A stretch of DNA of 64,000 bases from an uncultured Oscillospiraceae bacterium (lineage in GTDB: Bacteria; Bacillota; Clostridia; Oscillospirales; Ruminococcaceae), in NCBI GenBank assembly GCA_900547455.1, contig URGV01000003.1:1-64000 (forward strand). The letters run 5' to 3'. The first letter of the stretch is position 1. Every line of letters starts with the position of its first letter. The position numbers and the translations under genes are program-made. The notes under the pieces are model-generated. The model ran no database searches, had not been told where the DNA came from, and saw nothing but the letters and a program-made list of their open reading frames with translations. This document shows positions 18,927 to 28,219 of the stretch, one piece after another.

Positions 18927-19535
18927 TTAACAGTCTTTTTTTTCCGCCTTGGGGAGGCTGAGCACCCCCAGCGAAAGCAGTCTGCGGCGCAGGCTCGCCA
19001 CCGGCAGGCCCATCACGTTAAAGTAATCTCCGCAGATGCCCTCGACCAGCAGGCTGCCGTAGCCCTGAATGCCGTAGGCGCCGGCCTTGTCGTAAGGCTC
19101 GTCGAGCGAGGCGTACCAGTTGATTTCCTCGTCGCTCAACTGGAGGAAGCGCACCGCCGTCCTCTCATAAAACGATTCTGTCCGGCCGTCCACTACAACC
19201 GCCACGCCGGTATAGACCGCATGTTCCCGTCCGGAGAGGGCAGAGAGCATCCGCACGCAGTCGGCGCGGTCTTTGGGTTTTCCCATAATCTGGTGATCGA
19301 GCGCCACCACCGTGTCCGCCCCGATGACGGCAAAGCGCTGTGCAGGCTGTTCGAGCCTCAGCTCCTGCGCCACCGCCTCGGCCTTGATTTTGGCAAGGTG
19401 CATGACCACTTCCTGCGGCTGTAGGCTGGCGGGAACAACTTCTTCGACGTGGCTGACGCGGACGTCGAAGTCGCTGACGACGCGCGAAAGCAGTTCTTTG
19501 CGTCTTGGCGACTGCGAGGCCAGGATGAATTTCAT
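18927..19535 (-). CDS. maf: Maf-like nucleoside triphosphate pyrophosphatase
   Basis: A Maf/YhdE-type enzyme that hydrolyses non-canonical or excess dTTP/UTP. The 202 residues open with the diagnostic FILASQSPRRKELL. They contain the ADTVVALDHQIMGKP block with its metal/base contacts (about residue 68) and YTGVAVV, then EPYDKAGAYGIQGYGSLLVEGICGDYFNVMGLPV at the C-terminus. The start ATG lies at 19535. It lies between dut and the mre operon, a common clostridial order, and is probably co-transcribed with dut. Confidence 0.93.
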   Translation of the reverse strand: MKFILASQSPRRKELLSRVVSDFDVRVSHVEEVVPASLQPQEVVMHLAKIKAEAVAQELRLEQPAQRFAVIGADTVVALDHQIMGKPKDRADCVRMLSALSGREHAVYTGVAVVVDGRTESFYERTAVRFLQLSDEEINWYASLDEPYDKAGAYGIQGYGSLLVEGICGDYFNVMGLPVASLRRRLLSLGVLSLPKAEKKDC

Positions 19536-19575
19536 AAAGGCATTTCTCCTCTTTGTTTTGATGTTCTCTTTTCTC

Positions 19576-20016
19576 CTACTTCCCGGTGGAACCAAATCCT
19601 CCTTCGCCGCGAACGGTGTCGGAAAGCTGTTCCACCTCCTGCACCTCCGGCAGCGCCACCGGCATCACCAAGAGCTGCGCCACCCGGTCCTGTGGCTGTA
19701 CGGTGTAGGGGGCGTCCGAATAGTTGCGCAGAAAGATGCAGACCTCGCCGCGGTAGTCCGAGTCGATCACCCCGACCGCGTTGGCCGGGCAAACCCCATG
19801 CTTGACCCCCATTGAGCTGCGCGCAAAGATAAGCGCGACGTGGTGCTCATCCGCAAGTTCGATGGCAAGCCCGGTCGGGATCTTCCGCACCTGCCCCGGC
19901 TCGATCACCATCGGCTGCTCGATGCAGGCGCGCAGGTCATAGCCCGCGCTGCCCGCTGTGGCGCGCTCCGGCAGCCGCGCCTTTTCGTTTAAGCGTTTTA
20001 CCTTCAAAACCGACAT
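19576..20016 (-). CDS. dut: dUTP diphosphatase
   Basis: Trimeric dUTPase, which removes dUTP and supplies dUMP for dTMP synthesis. The 146 residues carry the five family motifs: AGYDLRA (motif 1), ARSSMGVKHG (motif 2), GVIDSDYRGEV (motif 3, catalytic Asp), VQPQDRVAQLLV (motif 4) and GEGGFGSTGK (motif 5, P-loop-like). Two ATGs are close; the second, at 20016, sits 8 bases from AGGAGG and is preferred. It is encoded 18 bases after the U32 peptidase gene. Confidence 0.96.
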   Translation of the reverse strand: MSVLKVKRLNEKARLPERATAGSAGYDLRACIEQPMVIEPGQVRKIPTGLAIELADEHHVALIFARSSMGVKHGVCPANAVGVIDSDYRGEVCIFLRNYSDAPYTVQPQDRVAQLLVMPVALPEVQEVEQLSDTVRGEGGFGSTGK

Positions 20017-20040
20017 CCTCATTTCCTCCTGTATGGCAAG

Positions 20041-22125
20041 TTACTTGACATTTCTCCAATAAAGCCCGCGGGTGATGCCCTCCATCGGCTCGTGGGTCTC
20101 CGCGTAGCGCGCGAGCACCTTGTCCACCTGCTTTGGCCCCTCGCTGGTAAAGTAGAGCAAGCCGTAGTCAAAGCCGTCCAGCTCCTCCATCCGGTCGCCG
20201 AGGTAGAGCGGCTTGCTGTTAAAAATTTCCGAATACTTCCGTTCGGTGCAGCGCACCTCAAAGACCTCCCGCTTGCGGTCGGTCAGGGTGCCAAAGCCCT
20301 TGCAATCCTTGCAGCCGGCCAGGCGGATCGGACAGTTGCGGGTGACCATCAGCGGCAGCCGGCCATAGATCAGCAGCCCGCGCGGCAGCGTCCCGCCGAT
20401 TGCCCGCGCCCTTGCCAGCGACAGCTCGAAGGAGAGCAGACAGTCCTGCACCCCCAGCCGCTCATATTCTACAAGGCAGCCGCTGCTGGCGATGTTGAGC
20501 CCATACTCCCCATGCACGGTGAAGCCGAGCTTTCTGCCCAGATACACCCCGCCCAGATTGCCGGTCGAAAGGTGCTGGACGCCCAGCTCCCGGCAGCGCA
20601 GCAGCTTTTCGGTAAGCTCCTTCTCGTCATCGCCAAACACCACCCGCGGCAGCGAAACGGCCACCTTGCGCAGCACGGCGCGGCTGAGCCCTCCCGCCCC
20701 ACGCAGCAGCTCGTCCAGAGGGACGATCAGCAGCTCGCATTTGCCGCACAGATTTTCGGTCAGCTGAGAGACGGATCGCACCTGCGCGCGCAGTGGCAAG
20801 TGCTCCCCATCCTGCTGCCAGGCTGGCTGATGCTTTGGCACGGGGATATGCTGCGGCCGGGAAAACGGCTTTGGCAAAATTTGTCCGCGCTGTTCGGTCA
20901 GCTCGTCCAGCGTCTGGCGGCGCAGGGCGTTGAGCTGGGAGGCCGGGCAGATCAGGCCCTCGTCCAGCTCGGCGGTGAGGGAGTTCAGATAGTAAAAGGT
21001 GCCGCCGGTCTTTTCGAGGCTTCTGCGCACCAGCTCCTCGTTGGTCGGGGCTTTGAGCGCAGCCTGCGGCGGCTCTCCCTGCACCGTTGCCCGATGCCCT
21101 TCCCCATCGCTGGCGGTCAGGGTGACCGGCTCATCCGCCTTCATCGAAAAGGCAAAGTCCACCCCAACCCGCGGAACATCCTTTCCGGCTAGATCGCTCA
21201 AAGATTTGAGCACCTTCTGCCCGGCCAGCACGTCCTCCTTCTGGCGGGTGCCAAACATCTCCGGCCCCAATTTGCCGTCAAAGTACCCTTGGGTAAAGCC
21301 GCTGCGGGAAAAGACCGCCGCCATCAGGTCGAGGTCGGCCTGCTCCCCGCGCAGCGCCTGCTTGAACTGGCTGACTGCCGCCGCCACATATTCCGGGCGC
21401 TTCATGCGGCCCTCAATCTTAAAGGAGTCGACCCCCAGCTCGCTTAGCTCCCGCACCCGGCGGGCAAGGCTGAGGTCTTTGAGCGAAAGCGCATAGCCGC
21501 TGTCCCCCTTCCTGCCGCTGGCAAAAGGCAGGCGGCAGGGCTGGGCGCAGAGCCCGCGGTTGCCGCTGCGTTCCCCGATGACCGAGCTCATGTAGCACTG
21601 TCCCGAGACGCACATGCACAGCGCCCCATGGACAAAGACTTCGGTCTCGATGGGCACGGTGCGGGTGATGGCGGCGATCTCGCTGCGGCTCATCTCGCGG
21701 GCCAACACCACCCGGGAAAAGCCCAGCTCCTTGGCCTGCCAGGCGCCGGAGAGGTTGTGGACTGTCAGCTGGGTGGATGCGTGCAGCGGCATCTCGGGGG
21801 CGGCCCTGCGCACCAGCGTCGCTACACCCAGGTCCTGCACGATCAGCGCATCGATGCCGTACTTGCAGGCGATCTCCAGCGTGCGCAGCACCGCCTCATA
21901 CTCGCGGTCATAGACCATGGTGTTGACCGTCATGTGCATCTTGACCCCACGCTCCTTACAGATGCGGGAGGCCTCCGCCAGCGACTGCTCGTCGAAATTT
22001 TTGGCGTTGCGCCGGGCGTTTAGTTCGCCATATCCAAAATAGACTGCGTCCGCGCCGCTGTGTACCGCGGCCAGCAGGCTTTCCAGATTGCCCGCCGGAG
22101 CAAGCAGCTCGATTTTCTGTTTCAT
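20041..22125 (-). CDS. U32 family peptidase-like protein (RlhA type)
   Basis: A long (694-residue) U32 protein. The N-terminal TIM-barrel-like half begins IELLAPAGNLESLLAAVHSGADAVYFG and carries the cysteine cluster CMCVSGQCYM...GNRGLCAQPCRLPF (about 170-200). The C-terminal half adds a second cysteine set (CPIRLAGCKDCKGFG). Members such as RlhA and TrhP hydroxylate RNA using an Fe-S cluster and prephenate, so an RNA-modifying role is more likely than proteolysis. It is in line with zapA upstream, a frequent pairing in Clostridia, and with dut downstream. Confidence 0.88.
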   Translation of the reverse strand: MKQKIELLAPAGNLESLLAAVHSGADAVYFGYGELNARRNAKNFDEQSLAEASRICKERGVKMHMTVNTMVYDREYEAVLRTLEIACKYGIDALIVQDLGVATLVRRAAPEMPLHASTQLTVHNLSGAWQAKELGFSRVVLAREMSRSEIAAITRTVPIETEVFVHGALCMCVSGQCYMSSVIGERSGNRGLCAQPCRLPFASGRKGDSGYALSLKDLSLARRVRELSELGVDSFKIEGRMKRPEYVAAAVSQFKQALRGEQADLDLMAAVFSRSGFTQGYFDGKLGPEMFGTRQKEDVLAGQKVLKSLSDLAGKDVPRVGVDFAFSMKADEPVTLTASDGEGHRATVQGEPPQAALKAPTNEELVRRSLEKTGGTFYYLNSLTAELDEGLICPASQLNALRRQTLDELTEQRGQILPKPFSRPQHIPVPKHQPAWQQDGEHLPLRAQVRSVSQLTENLCGKCELLIVPLDELLRGAGGLSRAVLRKVAVSLPRVVFGDDEKELTEKLLRCRELGVQHLSTGNLGGVYLGRKLGFTVHGEYGLNIASSGCLVEYERLGVQDCLLSFELSLARARAIGGTLPRGLLIYGRLPLMVTRNCPIRLAGCKDCKGFGTLTDRKREVFEVRCTERKYSEIFNSKPLYLGDRMEELDGFDYGLLYFTSEGPKQVDKVLARYAETHEPMEGITRGLYWRNVK

Positions 22126-22460
22126 CTTTCTTCTCCTATCGTCTGTCGTGCGTTTCTTTTTTATTTTTTGGCTTCCCTCGGGAGTAAATCGTCAGACTTG
22201 GCTTCTCCCCCCACCTGGAGGGCGCTCCGCCCCTCCACCCCGGGTGACTTTCTTATGAGGAAAGTAGCAGCATAAATGCTGCCAAAGACTCACCAGGGAC
22301 CTCCTCGTCCTAGACTTCGAAGAAGTCTTGACCCCCAGCGAAGGGGGCGTAGCCCCCTTTGATCCCCCAAGTTTCTGCCCTAGCGGTATTGGTTGTGGAA
22401 ATATAGAAACTGCGGCATCCTCAGGGGGAAAGAAAAGGGGGAGACGTTTCTCCCCCTTTT
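22126..22460. repeat. Intergenic repeat stretch with terminator
   Basis: No gene is seen. It contains an exact copy (22218-22237, reverse) of the GGAGGGGCGGAGCGCCCTCC repeat with its ACCCCGGGTGACTTTC flank. Short inverted GC-rich repeats follow, then a terminator hairpin. Confidence 0.65.
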
Positions 22461-22461
22461 T
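22433..22461 (-). terminator. Terminator of the GNAT gene
   Basis: An AAGGGGGAGA arm pairs with TCTCCCCCTT around cgtt. The perfect stem ends against the stop codon region, with an A-run/T-run on both sides. Confidence 0.75.
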
Positions 22462-22958
22462 TAATCCAGTTTCTTCTCGCGCTTGATGCCCTCGTACTCG
22501 CCCTCGACCATCGGCCCGGCATACTCGTACCCCAGGCTCTCATAAAAATCGTTGAGCTTCCGGTTCCCCAGCTGGCAGTCCAGCCGCACCACCTCGCGGC
22601 CTTCCTGGCGGGAAAGCTCCTCACAAAAGCGCAGCAAGGCCTTGCCCGCGCCCTTGGCAGCTGTCCTGGCCGCCAGGTGGTGGACATAGTAGCAGTTTTT
22701 CGGCTCACTGCCCTCCCATCTGGGGTCCTCGGTCAGCAGCGCCATGATGCCCGCCGGCTTCTCCTGCTCATCGAACGCCAGATAAAATTCCCCGGCCATC
22801 ACCCGCTGCAGAAAATATTCCCGCGGATAGCGCTGCATATAATGGGTCTTGTTCCACTGGTAAAGGCCCTGCCGGTCCATCCAGTCGATCCGCTCCTGAA
22901 TGATGTCGATAATGCTGTCCACATCTGCCGGCTGCGCGCGGCGAAAGCGGTAGTTCAT
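22461..22958 (-). CDS. GNAT family N-acetyltransferase
   Basis: A 165-residue single-domain acetyltransferase. It shows the N-terminal FRRAQPADVDSIIDIIQERIDWM helix, a mid-domain YYVHHLAARTAAKGAGKALLRF (acetyl-CoA pyrophosphate loop, degenerate R/QxxGxG/A as KGAGKA) and the C-terminal NRKLNDFYESLGYEYAGP. The substrate is unknown. The start ATG lies at 22958. It follows zapA on the same strand. A protein of similar type commonly acetylates small amines or N-termini; nothing here narrows it further. Confidence 0.85.
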   Translation of the reverse strand: MNYRFRRAQPADVDSIIDIIQERIDWMDRQGLYQWNKTHYMQRYPREYFLQRVMAGEFYLAFDEQEKPAGIMALLTEDPRWEGSEPKNCYYVHHLAARTAAKGAGKALLRFCEELSRQEGREVVRLDCQLGNRKLNDFYESLGYEYAGPMVEGEYEGIKREKKLD

Positions 22959-23000
22959 GCTCGCTCGTTCCCTTCTGTTTGAGGCCAAAGCGCTGGGGCA

Positions 23001-23111
23001 TCAGCCGTCATACTCATATTCGTCCTCGCCGTAATCGTCGCTCACTTCCTGCTCCGGCTCAAAGAGGAATCTGTCCATCGTGGCAAATTCCGCCTGATCC
23101 AGAGGGGTCCT
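23001..23111 (-). other. In-frame acidic tail after the zapA stop
   Basis: Directly after the UGA of zapA (23112-23114) the same frame stays open for 36 codons, ending FEPEQEVSDDYGEDEYEYDG. The strongly acidic composition and good codon use look like a real protein C-terminus. It could be the lost end of ZapA beyond a nonsense change, a read-through extension, or a separate 25-residue peptide from the internal ATG. No ribosome site precedes that ATG. Confidence 0.45.
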
Positions 23112-23468
23112 TCACGGCTCGCGCCCGATGTTCTGGCGCAGGATGTCAATCTCCTTTTTGAGCCGCTCGTTCTCGCGCTTATACTGGTCGATCTCCAGCT
23201 TTGCCCGGGTGGAATCCTCCAGGTACTCGGTCAGCTGGCTGCGGATGTGGTCGGCGTTCTGCTCGCTCTTTTCATACAGATCCGCATAGCTGAGCAGCGC
23301 CAGAAAGTAGGCGTCGGTCAGCGTGACGTTCGGACTGGAATCCATATAGGTTTTGACCTTGCTTTCGATTGTGTTTGCCAGGCGTTTGACATACTCCACC
23401 GGCTCGTTGGAGGAGACGACATATCTCGACCCGCAGATTTCTACCCTGACTTTATTTTGTCCCGCCAT
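23112..23468 (-). CDS. zapA: Cell division protein ZapA
   Basis: Small FtsZ-ring stabiliser. The 118 residues have the ZapA globular head (KVRVEICGSRYVVSSNEPVEYVKRLANTIESKV), a helical segment with LLSYADLYEKS, and a C-terminal coiled coil (about 75-115). The ATG at 23468 with AAAGGA upstream is the best start. It lies upstream of the U32 gene set on the same strand. The reading frame continues past the UGA stop for another 36 acidic codons, so the gene may be truncated by a nonsense mutation. Confidence 0.88.
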   Translation of the reverse strand: MAGQNKVRVEICGSRYVVSSNEPVEYVKRLANTIESKVKTYMDSSPNVTLTDAYFLALLSYADLYEKSEQNADHIRSQLTEYLEDSTRAKLEIDQYKRENERLKKEIDILRQNIGREP

Positions 23469-23848
23469 GCAGACCATCCTTTCTCTTGTTTCCCCCTCCC
23501 CAAATTCCGGGCAGGGTTCCATTTCCTTTTCCCTATTATATATGATTTTGCGGTAGAAAGTAAAGAGCCGCCGGGCAGTTGCAGGCAGAAATCTTTCCCC
23601 ACCGACGGCAAAATCGAAAATCCTCCCCGGATCAGGCTGCCTTTTTCTGGAAATCTTACCACAAATTCTCGATTTATCCCTGTCATGGCCTTGTTTTCAG
23701 GGGTTAAATATACTATAATTTTGTTGTATAGTCCTGTTAAAAATGGGTTATCATTGACCAAGAATCTTTTGCCCTTTTTGGCGGTTTCTCCAGTCCGCAC
23801 CTGGGAACGCCTGCCTTTATTTTTTGTGCGGAGAAATGGCGGTTACTT
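23469..23848. other. Divergent promoter region zapA / glgP
   Basis: No gene is seen. On the + strand, TTGTTT (23691-23696) and TATAAT (23714-23719) with a 17-base spacer fit a glgP promoter. On the - strand, TTTACT (23559-23564) and TATAAT (23535-23540) with an 18-base spacer fit a zapA promoter. Confidence 0.55.
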
Positions 23849-26302
23849 ATGCAAAACGAAAAAAACCTGACCCCGGAAGAAGTCCGGTCGGTCATCACCT
23901 CACGCGAAAGAAAACTGACCCCCGCCCAGATTAAATCCCTGCTGACCACCCAGCTGCAGTCGATGGGCTTTACCCCGGACACCGCTCCGGATGACGTCTA
24001 CTATAAAGCCTGCGCCAGCATCGTGCGCCGCATCCTCAAGGAAAAGCGCCGGCACTTCATGGCCGACTGCAAGGCCAAGGGCCGCAAGCAGACCTACTAT
24101 CTGTGCATGGAGTTTCTGCTGGGCCGCTCCTTAAAGAACTCGATCTACAACCTCAACCTTTCCTCCGAGTTTTCTCAGGCGCTCAAGGAGATGGGCGTCA
24201 AGATGGAAAACCTGTTTGAGCTGGAACCGGACGCTGGTCTTGGCAACGGCGGACTCGGACGCCTTGCCGCCTGCTTTATGGACGCGCTGGCCACCTGCGG
24301 CTACCCGGCAATGGGCTACTCCATCCTGTACGAATTCGGCATCTTCAAGCAGAAGATCATCGACGGCTGGCAGACCGAGCTGCCCGACGAGTGGCTGCCC
24401 GGCGGCGAAATCTGGCTGGAGCGCATCCCCGAACACGCGGTGGACGTCAACTTCGGCGGCCGCGTCGAGGAGTTCTGGGACTACGGCTACCACCATGTCC
24501 TCTACAAAGACTACACCACCGTCAAGGCGGTGCCATACGACATCATGATCTCCGGCTATGACGGCAAGGGCGTCAGCCTGCTGCGCGTCTGGAGCGCCCA
24601 GAGCTCGGCCATCGATATGGACGCCTTCAACCGCGGCGACTACACCAAGGCCTTTGGCCAGGACTCCAACGCCGAGGCCATCAGCAAGGTGCTTTACCCC
24701 AACGACAACCATCCGGCGGGCAAAAACCTGCGCCTGCGCCAGCAGTACTTCCTGGTTGCGGCCTCCATCTCGGACATCGTGCGCCGCCACATGGAGCTCT
24801 ACGGCACGCTGGAAAACTTTGCCGAGAAAAACGCCATCCACATCAACGACACCCATCCGGCGCTGGCCATCCCGGAGCTGATGCGCATCCTGCTGGACGA
24901 GTGCGGCTACCCGTGGGATAAGGCCTGGACCATCGTCAGCAACACTTTCGCCTACACCAACCACACCGTCATGCCCGAGGCGCTGGAAACCTGGAACGAG
25001 GATATGTTCCGCACCCTGCTGCCCCGCATCTACCAGATTGTGGTGGAGATCAACAACCGCTTCTGCCGCCAGCTGACCGACCAGTTCCACCTGGACGGCT
25101 ACACCGTCTCCCGCATGGCGATTGTAAACGGCCACTCGATCCGCATGGCAAACCTGTCCATCGTCGGCTCGCACAGCGTCAACGGCGTCTCCACCCTGCA
25201 CAGCAACATCCTCAAGGATTCGCTGTTCCACGATTTTTACAAGATTCAGCCATACAAGTTCCACAATGTCACCAACGGCATCGCCTCCAGACGCTGGCTG
25301 TACCAGTCCAACCCGCGGCTCAACAACTACATCAAGGAGCTGATCGGCGACGGCTTCATGCACGACATGACCCAGCTGCAAAAGCTGATGGACTACAAGG
25401 ACGACAAGCAGGTACACGAGCAGCTGGCCAAGATAAAGCTTGCCAACAAGCAGGACTTTGCCGCCTACATCAAGGAGCATACCGGCCAGGTCATCGACCC
25501 GAACTCGATGTTCGACGTCCAGGTCAAGCGCCTGCACGAGTATAAGCGCCAGCACCTGAACGCCCTGCACATCCTGGCGCTGTACAATGAGATTAAACAC
25601 AATCCTAACCATAACATCCAGCCCACCACCTTCATCTTCGGCGCCAAGGCAGCGCCCGGCTACTACATGGCAAAGCAGATCATCAAGTTTATCTGCAGCC
25701 TGGGCCAGATGATCGAAAACGATCCGCAGGCGCGCGACATCCTCAAGATTGTCTACCTCGAGGACTACCGCGTCACCCTGTCCGAGCTGCTGATGCCGGC
25801 AAGTGAAGTTTCCGAGCAGATTTCGCTGGCGGGCACCGAGGCCTCCGGCACCGGCAACATGAAGCTGATGCTCAACGGAGCCATCACCCTGGGCACCTGG
25901 GACGGCGCCAACGTCGAGATCGGCCAGGCAGTCGGCCCGGACAACATCTTTGTCTTTGGCATGCGCACCGAGGAGGTCGAGCAGCTCAAACAGACCGGCT
26001 ACTACCCCAACGAGCTGTACCTGAGCAACCCGGTGCTCAAGGAGGCCATCGACATGATCGGCAGCGGCATCGGCGGCGACAGCTTCGACCAGATTGCAAA
26101 CTCGCTCAAGAACAACGACCCCTACATGGTGCTGCGCGACTTTGACTCCTATGACCAGCAGCGCAAGAACCTGATGCGCACCTACCGCACCGACCCGGAT
26201 CGCTGGCAGCGGATGTCGCTTGTCAACATCGCTCAGTCCGGCTACTTCTGCGCTGACCGCGCCATCCACGAGTACGCGCGCGACATCTGGCACCTAGACT
26301 AA
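23849..26302 (+). CDS. glgP: Glycogen/starch/alpha-glucan phosphorylase
   Basis: PLP-dependent phosphorylase that releases glucose 1-phosphate from alpha-1,4-glucans. The 817 residues match GT35 along their whole length: GNGGLGRLAACFMDALAT (about 132), the central AIHINDTHPALAIPELMR and the PLP lysine in GTEASGTGNMKLMLNGAITLGTWDGANVEI (about 665). The ribosome site is weak (GGCGG, 6 bases). It is followed after 27 bases by a GH13 enzyme, so the pair likely degrades stored or imported glucans together. Confidence 0.97.
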   Translation: MQNEKNLTPEEVRSVITSRERKLTPAQIKSLLTTQLQSMGFTPDTAPDDVYYKACASIVRRILKEKRRHFMADCKAKGRKQTYYLCMEFLLGRSLKNSIYNLNLSSEFSQALKEMGVKMENLFELEPDAGLGNGGLGRLAACFMDALATCGYPAMGYSILYEFGIFKQKIIDGWQTELPDEWLPGGEIWLERIPEHAVDVNFGGRVEEFWDYGYHHVLYKDYTTVKAVPYDIMISGYDGKGVSLLRVWSAQSSAIDMDAFNRGDYTKAFGQDSNAEAISKVLYPNDNHPAGKNLRLRQQYFLVAASISDIVRRHMELYGTLENFAEKNAIHINDTHPALAIPELMRILLDECGYPWDKAWTIVSNTFAYTNHTVMPEALETWNEDMFRTLLPRIYQIVVEINNRFCRQLTDQFHLDGYTVSRMAIVNGHSIRMANLSIVGSHSVNGVSTLHSNILKDSLFHDFYKIQPYKFHNVTNGIASRRWLYQSNPRLNNYIKELIGDGFMHDMTQLQKLMDYKDDKQVHEQLAKIKLANKQDFAAYIKEHTGQVIDPNSMFDVQVKRLHEYKRQHLNALHILALYNEIKHNPNHNIQPTTFIFGAKAAPGYYMAKQIIKFICSLGQMIENDPQARDILKIVYLEDYRVTLSELLMPASEVSEQISLAGTEASGTGNMKLMLNGAITLGTWDGANVEIGQAVGPDNIFVFGMRTEEVEQLKQTGYYPNELYLSNPVLKEAIDMIGSGIGGDSFDQIANSLKNNDPYMVLRDFDSYDQQRKNLMRTYRTDPDRWQRMSLVNIAQSGYFCADRAIHEYARDIWHLD

Positions 26303-26329
26303 TTCCAGCCTTTGGAAAGGACCCACGTT

Positions 26330-28219
26330 ATGGATTTCTGCATCTATGACAGCCGCCTGACCGACTTTAAAGAGCCTTTTGGCGCGGTGCCTGCCGGCAC
26401 TGCCGTGCGCTTTTGTGTGCACCTGCCCAAGGAGCTCTGCCCGCGCTCGGTGGAGTTTGTGCTGTGCAGCGACGGCGAAGCCGACCGCTTCTTCGCGATG
26501 GAGCTGGACGAATGCACCCTGCGCTACAACTGCTACCGCTTCACCTTTACCCCGCCGCGCCCCAAGCTCTACTTTTATTACTTTCAGGTGACCGGCGAAA
26601 ACGGCGTCTGCCACCTCATCCAGGCCAACCAGCAGATGCTTGGGGAGCTGGGGCTGCACTCCGACCGCTACTGGCAGCTGACCGTCTATGACCCGCAGGC
26701 TCGCCGCCCCGCAGCCTTTGGCAGCGGCATCCTCTACCAGATTTTCCCCGACCGCTTCTGCAATTCGGGGGAGAAAAAACAGGATGTCCCCGCCGACCGC
26801 ATTCTGCGCTCCGACTGGGGCAACCTGCCGGTCTACCTGCCGGACAAAAACGGTGAGATCACAAACTCCGACTATTTTGGCGGGGACCTGAAAGGCATCA
26901 CCCAGCACCTGGACTACCTGCAAGCGCTGGGGGTAACCTGCCTTTACCTCAACCCCATCTTTGAAGCGCACTCCAACCACCGCTACAACACCGCCAACTA
27001 TCTGCGCGTCGACCCGCTGCTGGGCACCGAGGAGGATTTTGCCGAGCTGTGCGCCAGGGCCAAAGAGCGCGGCATCGCGGTGATTTTGGACGGGGTGTTC
27101 AGCCACACCGGCAGCGACAGCGTCTACTTTAACCGCAACGGCCGCTATGGTGAGCACACCGGCGCCTACCGCGACCCGAACAGCCCCTACCGCGAGTGGT
27201 ATTCCTTCCGCCGCTACCCCGACGACTATGAGAGCTGGTGGGGCTTTATCACCCTGCCAAACGTGCGGGAAAACAACCCGCAGTATGTTGACTTTATCTG
27301 CAACCCCAAGACCGGCGTGCTGGCGCACTGGCTGCGCCTGGGCGCCTCCGGCTTCCGGCTGGATGTGGCCGACGAGCTGCCCGACGCCTTTCTGGACCGG
27401 GTGTACCAGACGGTCAAATCTTTCGGTGAGGACAAGATCATCATCGGCGAGGTCTGGGAGGACGCCTCCAACAAGGTCAGCTACGGCAACCGCCGCCGCT
27501 ACCTGCTGGGCAGCCAGATGGACGGGGTGATGAACTATCCGTTCCGCAACGCGGTGCTGGGCTACCTGCTCACCGGGGACGCGGACGACTTTTTAAACGG
27601 TGTGCTGTCCATTGTGGAAAACTACCCGCCGCCGGCGATGAGCTCGATGATGAACTCGCTCTCCACCCACGACACCCCGCGCGCCATCACCACGCTGGCG
27701 GGCGAATCGATGGAGGGCAAGGACCGCACCTGGCAAGCCAACCACCACTATCTGCCGATGGACGCCTACCGCCACGGGCAGGTGCTGCTGAAGATGGCAA
27801 GCGTCCTGCAGTACTTCCTGCCGGGCATCCCCTGTCTGTACTACGGGGACGAGGCGGGCTTGAGCGGCTACGCCGACCCGTTCAACCGCTGCTGCTATCC
27901 CTGGGGATATGAGAACCAGGAGCTGGTGGAGTGGTTCCAGCAGCTCGGCCAGCTGCGGCTGTCGATGCCGTTTTTGACCGACGCCGCCTTCACGCCGCTG
28001 ATGGTGGACGGCGACCTGTGCGCCTATCTGCGGCACAAGGGAAATCAGCGGCTGCTGGTGGCCATCAACCGCGCCTACCATCCCAAGACCCTGACGCTGC
28101 CGCCGGAGTTTGCGGCGGCGCAGCCACAGGTTTTGCTGGGCGATTTTCAGGAGGGCAAGCTTGCCCCCGAGAGCGCGGTGATCTTTTTTGCGGGGGACGC
28201 TTCCCCCGCCGCCCTCTAG
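26330..28219 (+). CDS. GH13 alpha-glucan hydrolase (neopullulanase/cyclomaltodextrinase type)
   Basis: A 629-residue GH13 enzyme with an N-terminal beta domain (about 1-110) and a TIM barrel. All four conserved regions are present: DGVFSHTG (region I), GFRLDVADELP with the nucleophile Asp (II), IIGEVWED with the acid/base Glu (III), and SLSTHDTPR (IV). No signal peptide is seen, so it acts in the cytosol on short maltodextrins. The ATG at 26330 has GGAAAGGA at 8 bases. It probably forms an operon with glgP. Confidence 0.93.
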   Translation: MDFCIYDSRLTDFKEPFGAVPAGTAVRFCVHLPKELCPRSVEFVLCSDGEADRFFAMELDECTLRYNCYRFTFTPPRPKLYFYYFQVTGENGVCHLIQANQQMLGELGLHSDRYWQLTVYDPQARRPAAFGSGILYQIFPDRFCNSGEKKQDVPADRILRSDWGNLPVYLPDKNGEITNSDYFGGDLKGITQHLDYLQALGVTCLYLNPIFEAHSNHRYNTANYLRVDPLLGTEEDFAELCARAKERGIAVILDGVFSHTGSDSVYFNRNGRYGEHTGAYRDPNSPYREWYSFRRYPDDYESWWGFITLPNVRENNPQYVDFICNPKTGVLAHWLRLGASGFRLDVADELPDAFLDRVYQTVKSFGEDKIIIGEVWEDASNKVSYGNRRRYLLGSQMDGVMNYPFRNAVLGYLLTGDADDFLNGVLSIVENYPPPAMSSMMNSLSTHDTPRAITTLAGESMEGKDRTWQANHHYLPMDAYRHGQVLLKMASVLQYFLPGIPCLYYGDEAGLSGYADPFNRCCYPWGYENQELVEWFQQLGQLRLSMPFLTDAAFTPLMVDGDLCAYLRHKGNQRLLVAINRAYHPKTLTLPPEFAAAQPQVLLGDFQEGKLAPESAVIFFAGDASPAAL

